From: Gemmatimonadaceae bacterium
Lineage (GTDB): Bacteria; Gemmatimonadota; Gemmatimonadetes; Gemmatimonadales; Gemmatimonadaceae
Length of the DNA: 8,682 nucleotides
Direction of reading: 5' to 3'
NCBI GenBank assembly: GCA_025453855.1
Contig: JALOPO010000521.1
Span: forward strand, 1 to 8,682
Shown piece after piece: positions 6,196 to 8,682 of this stretch. The notes under the pieces were generated by a model. It saw only the letters and a list, made by a program, of their open reading frames with translations, did not search any database and was not told the origin of the DNA. The number at the start of each line of letters is the position of its first letter. The first letter of the stretch is position 1. The position numbers and the translations under genes were made by a program.

Positions 6196-8682
6196 ATGTC
6201 CCGCCTCTCCACGCTCGCCGGTCGCGCCGTCGCCACCACCCTGGTGCTCGGCGCCGCCGGCTGCTCGACCCAGAAGCCGACCCCGGCGCCCGCGCCACGC
6301 CCCGCCAACGGCGGCACCGTCGTCACCGCACCGGGCGCACCGACGCCCGGCGGGCCCGGCCTCCCGGGCGGGATCCCCGGTGCCCCGAGCATCGTGACCG
6401 CCGGCGCGCCCGGCGAGCCGAACCCGCGGCCGTTCGCCACCGTCATCACGCCGCAGGCGGTCACGAAGAAGGGGCTCTTCACCACGCACGTGCAGCGCGG
6501 GCGCCTCTACTTCGAGATCCCGCGCGGCGAACTCGGGCGCGACCTGCTCACCGTCGTCTCGCTCAAGGGGTCGCCCGACGGCATCGGCATCCGCGGCACG
6601 CTCGGCGGCTCGCAGCTCGTGCGCTTCGAGCGCAAGGAGAACCGCATCGTCGTGCGCGCGGTGAACTTCCGCAACACGAGCACCGATCCGCAGAACCCGA
6701 TCGGCCGCGCGATGCCGCTCATCCAGTACCTGCCGATCATCGCCTCGTTCAACGTCGAGGCCTACGCCCCCGACTCGGCGCCGGTCATCGACGTCACGCG
6801 CATGTTCACCGGCGGCGTGCAGGAGCTCGCCGCGCTCGGCCGCCGCGCCGCGGTCGATCCCACGCGGTCGTTCATCGAGCGCGTCGCGTCGTATCCCGGC
6901 AACGTGGAGATCGACGCCAGCCAGACCTTCACCGCCGCGCCGGCTCCCGCCTTCCCCGGGCTCCCGACGCCGCCGGTGAACCCGGCCGCCCAGCAGAACG
7001 CGACCACCGAGCTCTATCACTTCTCGCTCGTCAAGCTCCCCGAGACGCCCATGATGGCGCGGCTCCACGACGAGCGCGTGATCTGGTTCACCAGCCGGCA
7101 GAGCGACTTCGGCTCGCGCGAGCAGAAGGTCGACACGCGCACCTACATCAATCGCTGGCGCCTGGAGAAGAAGGACGCGTCGCTGGCGGTGAGCGAGCCG
7201 GTGAAGCCGATCACCTACTACATCGATCCCGCCACGCCGGCCTGGCTCGTGCCGTGGGTGCGCAAGGGGATCGAGGAGTGGCAGCCGGCGTTCGAGAAGG
7301 CCGGCTTCCGCAACGGCATCGTGGCGCGCGAGGTCCCCAAGGACTCGGTCGACCTGATCCACGGCGAGGACGCGAACGTGAGCATGGTGCGGTGGCTCCC
7401 GTCGCCGGTGGAGAACGCCGTCGGCCCGAGCTACGTCGACCCTGCAGCGCACCTGGTACTTCACGCAGGTCGGCCACCTCGACCCGCGCGTGCACCGGCT
7501 GCCGTTCCCCGATTCGCTGATGGGTCGGCTCGTGCAGTTCGTCGTCGCGCACGAGGTCGGCCACACGCTCGGCTTCCCGCACAACATGAAGGCGAGCTCG
7601 ATGTACCCGCTCGACTCCATCCGCAATCCGTCGTTCGTGAAGCGCATGGGCCACAGCCCGAGCATCATGGACTACGCGCGCTTCAACTACGTGGCCCAGC
7701 CCGAGGACGGGATCGCGGTCGAGGACCTCGTGCCGCGCGTCGGCACCTACGACACGTACGCGGTGCAGTGGGGCTACATGCCGATCCCCTCGGCGCGCAC
7801 GCCCGAGCAGGAGCAGGCGGTGCTCGACTCGCTCGCGCGGCTGCAGGAGAAGACGCCCTGGTTCCGCAGCGCCGCGGATGGCGGCATCGGCGGCCCCGAC
7901 CCTGGCGAGGCGAACGAGGCGGTGGGTGACGCCGACGCGGTGCGCGCCACCGCGCTCGGCCAGAAGAACCTGCAGCGCGTGATGAAGCTCCTCGTCGAGG
8001 CCACCACCGCGAAGCCGGGCGAGGACTACGACGACCTCGAGGAGCTCTACGGCGGCGTCGTCGGCCAGTGGCGCACCGAGATGGGCCACGTCGCCCGCAT
8101 TCCCGGCGGCGCCGATCGCATGGCGAAGGCGACCGGGCAGGCCGGCCCCGTCTTCACGCCGGTGAGCGCGGAGCGCCAGCGGAACGCGGTGAAGTTCCTC
8201 GTCGACAACGCCTTCACCACGCCGACGTGGCTCCTCGACGAGTCGATCACGCGCAAGTTCGAGGCGACCGGGAGCATCGATCGCGTGGGCGGGGCGCAGG
8301 CATCGATCGCGTGGGCGGGGCGCAGGCAGCGATCCTCAACGCGCTCGTCTCGACGCCGCGGCTGCTGCGCATGGTCGAACTCGACGCCATGCCGATGGCC
8401 GGTGACCGCTACACCCTCCCGCAGCTGCTCGGCGACCTGCGTCGCGGCATCTGGAGCGAGGCGGCCAGCGGGCGCCCCGTCGATGCCTGGCGTCGCCGGC
8501 TGCAGCGCAGCTACATCGATGCGATGGCGGCCAAGGCGGGCGTCGCCGGGATGGCGACCAGCACGCCGCTCCCGGGCTTCACCATCACCACGCTCAATCC
8601 CGCCGCCGACCTGCGCGCCATCGCGCGGGCCGAGCTGCGCGACCTGGAGCGCGAGCTGGGCGCGGCGATCCCGCGCGCGACC
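6196..8682 (+). CDS. Zinc-dependent metalloprotease lipoprotein (DUF5118/DUF5117/DUF4953 type), 3'-truncated and frame-broken
   Basis: This is a predicted envelope-anchored zincin; its substrate is unknown. ATG 6196 gives a lipoprotein-like leader with LGAAGC and the lipidated Cys at residue 23. A Pro/Gly/Ala-rich linker follows to about residue 75. Then come a DUF5118-like segment (PFATVITPQ, KKGLFTTHV; about residues 79-128), a DUF5117-like body, and the peptidase part from about residue 336 (PITYYIDPATPAWLVPWV). The zinc site HEVGHTLGFPH lies at 7550-7582, and a metzincin-like Met-turn, SIMDYARFNY, has its Met at 7667. The frame changes at about 7441, between GPSYVD and LQRTWYFTQ. The DPRTGE-like stretch expected there is missing, so some 50-60 bases seem lost. 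A 26-bp duplication at 8275-8326 shifts the frame again, after which GAQAAILNALVSTPRLLRMVE continues to the window end. The zinc ligands are intact. The family is clear; the lesions may be technical. Confidence 0.92.
8275..8326 (+). repeat. 26-bp exact tandem duplication inside the metalloprotease gene
   Basis: Bases 8275-8300 are repeated exactly at 8301-8326. As 26 is not a multiple of three, the duplication moves the coding frame. Removing one copy restores SIDRVGGAQAAILNALVS, the sequence expected in the C-terminal DUF4953-like region. It is either a slippage or assembly product or a fresh mutation. Confidence 0.93.

Noticed and set aside
6046..7668. 540-codon minus-strand open frame opposite the metalloprotease
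   Set aside because: It is antisense to a recognised protease, with composition typical of a GC-rich shadow frame and no recognisable domain.
1..8682. tRNA or rRNA genes, transposase, integrase, toxin-antitoxin or defence genes
   Set aside because: I found no cloverleaf, rRNA-like sequence or motif of these families on either strand.

Overview
This is a very GC-rich bacterial window, and nearly every stop-free shadow frame in it is long, as expected at such composition. The gene content fits Gemmatimonadota: a carboxypeptidase-regulatory-like TonB receptor, a DUF5117/DUF4953-type zinc metalloprotease lipoprotein, a double NTF2-like secreted protein, and ribosome binding sites that are mostly unrecognisable. 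That assignment is an inference from protein style; no rRNA or other phylogenetic marker is present.

Layout. Positions 2-652 (+) hold the 3' part of a Sua5/YwlC threonylcarbamoyl-AMP synthase. A short secreted NTF2/SnoaL-like protein follows at about 709-1632 (+). Between it and the convergent TonB-dependent receptor (4384 down to 1852, -) lies an almost perfect long palindrome (about 1640-1845). A 248-bp divergent intergenic region separates the receptor from fabI (4633-5554, +), an enoyl-ACP reductase of the long plant/chlamydial type. Behind fabI is a 641-bp non-coding stretch, about 470 bp of which is a second, larger inverted repeat built from roughly 10-bp tandem units (5578-6049). A lipoprotein zinc metalloprotease (6196 to beyond 8682, +) fills the rest.

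How the genes work together. No single operon or pathway is evident. Sua5 (tRNA t6A modification) and FabI (fatty-acid elongation) are housekeeping genes. The receptor, the NTF2-like protein and the metalloprotease are cell-envelope or secreted proteins. Nothing here looks like a defence locus, CRISPR array, prophage or classical transposase-bearing element.

Two things stand out. First, the two intergenic inverted repeats are different in sequence but share an 11-bp motif, TGAACTGCTGG, at an equivalent place in their stems. Both carry short-period tandem repeats (8 bp in one, about 10 bp in the other) on the loop side of that motif. They look like two members of one class of non-coding element. 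Second, three consecutive genes are each broken by small lesions: a one-base insertion in fabI, two frame changes with apparent internal loss in the receptor, and one such loss plus a 26-bp tandem duplication in the metalloprotease. The protein sequence stays conserved on both sides of every lesion, so assembly or sequencing error, or very recent decay, is more likely than old pseudogenes.
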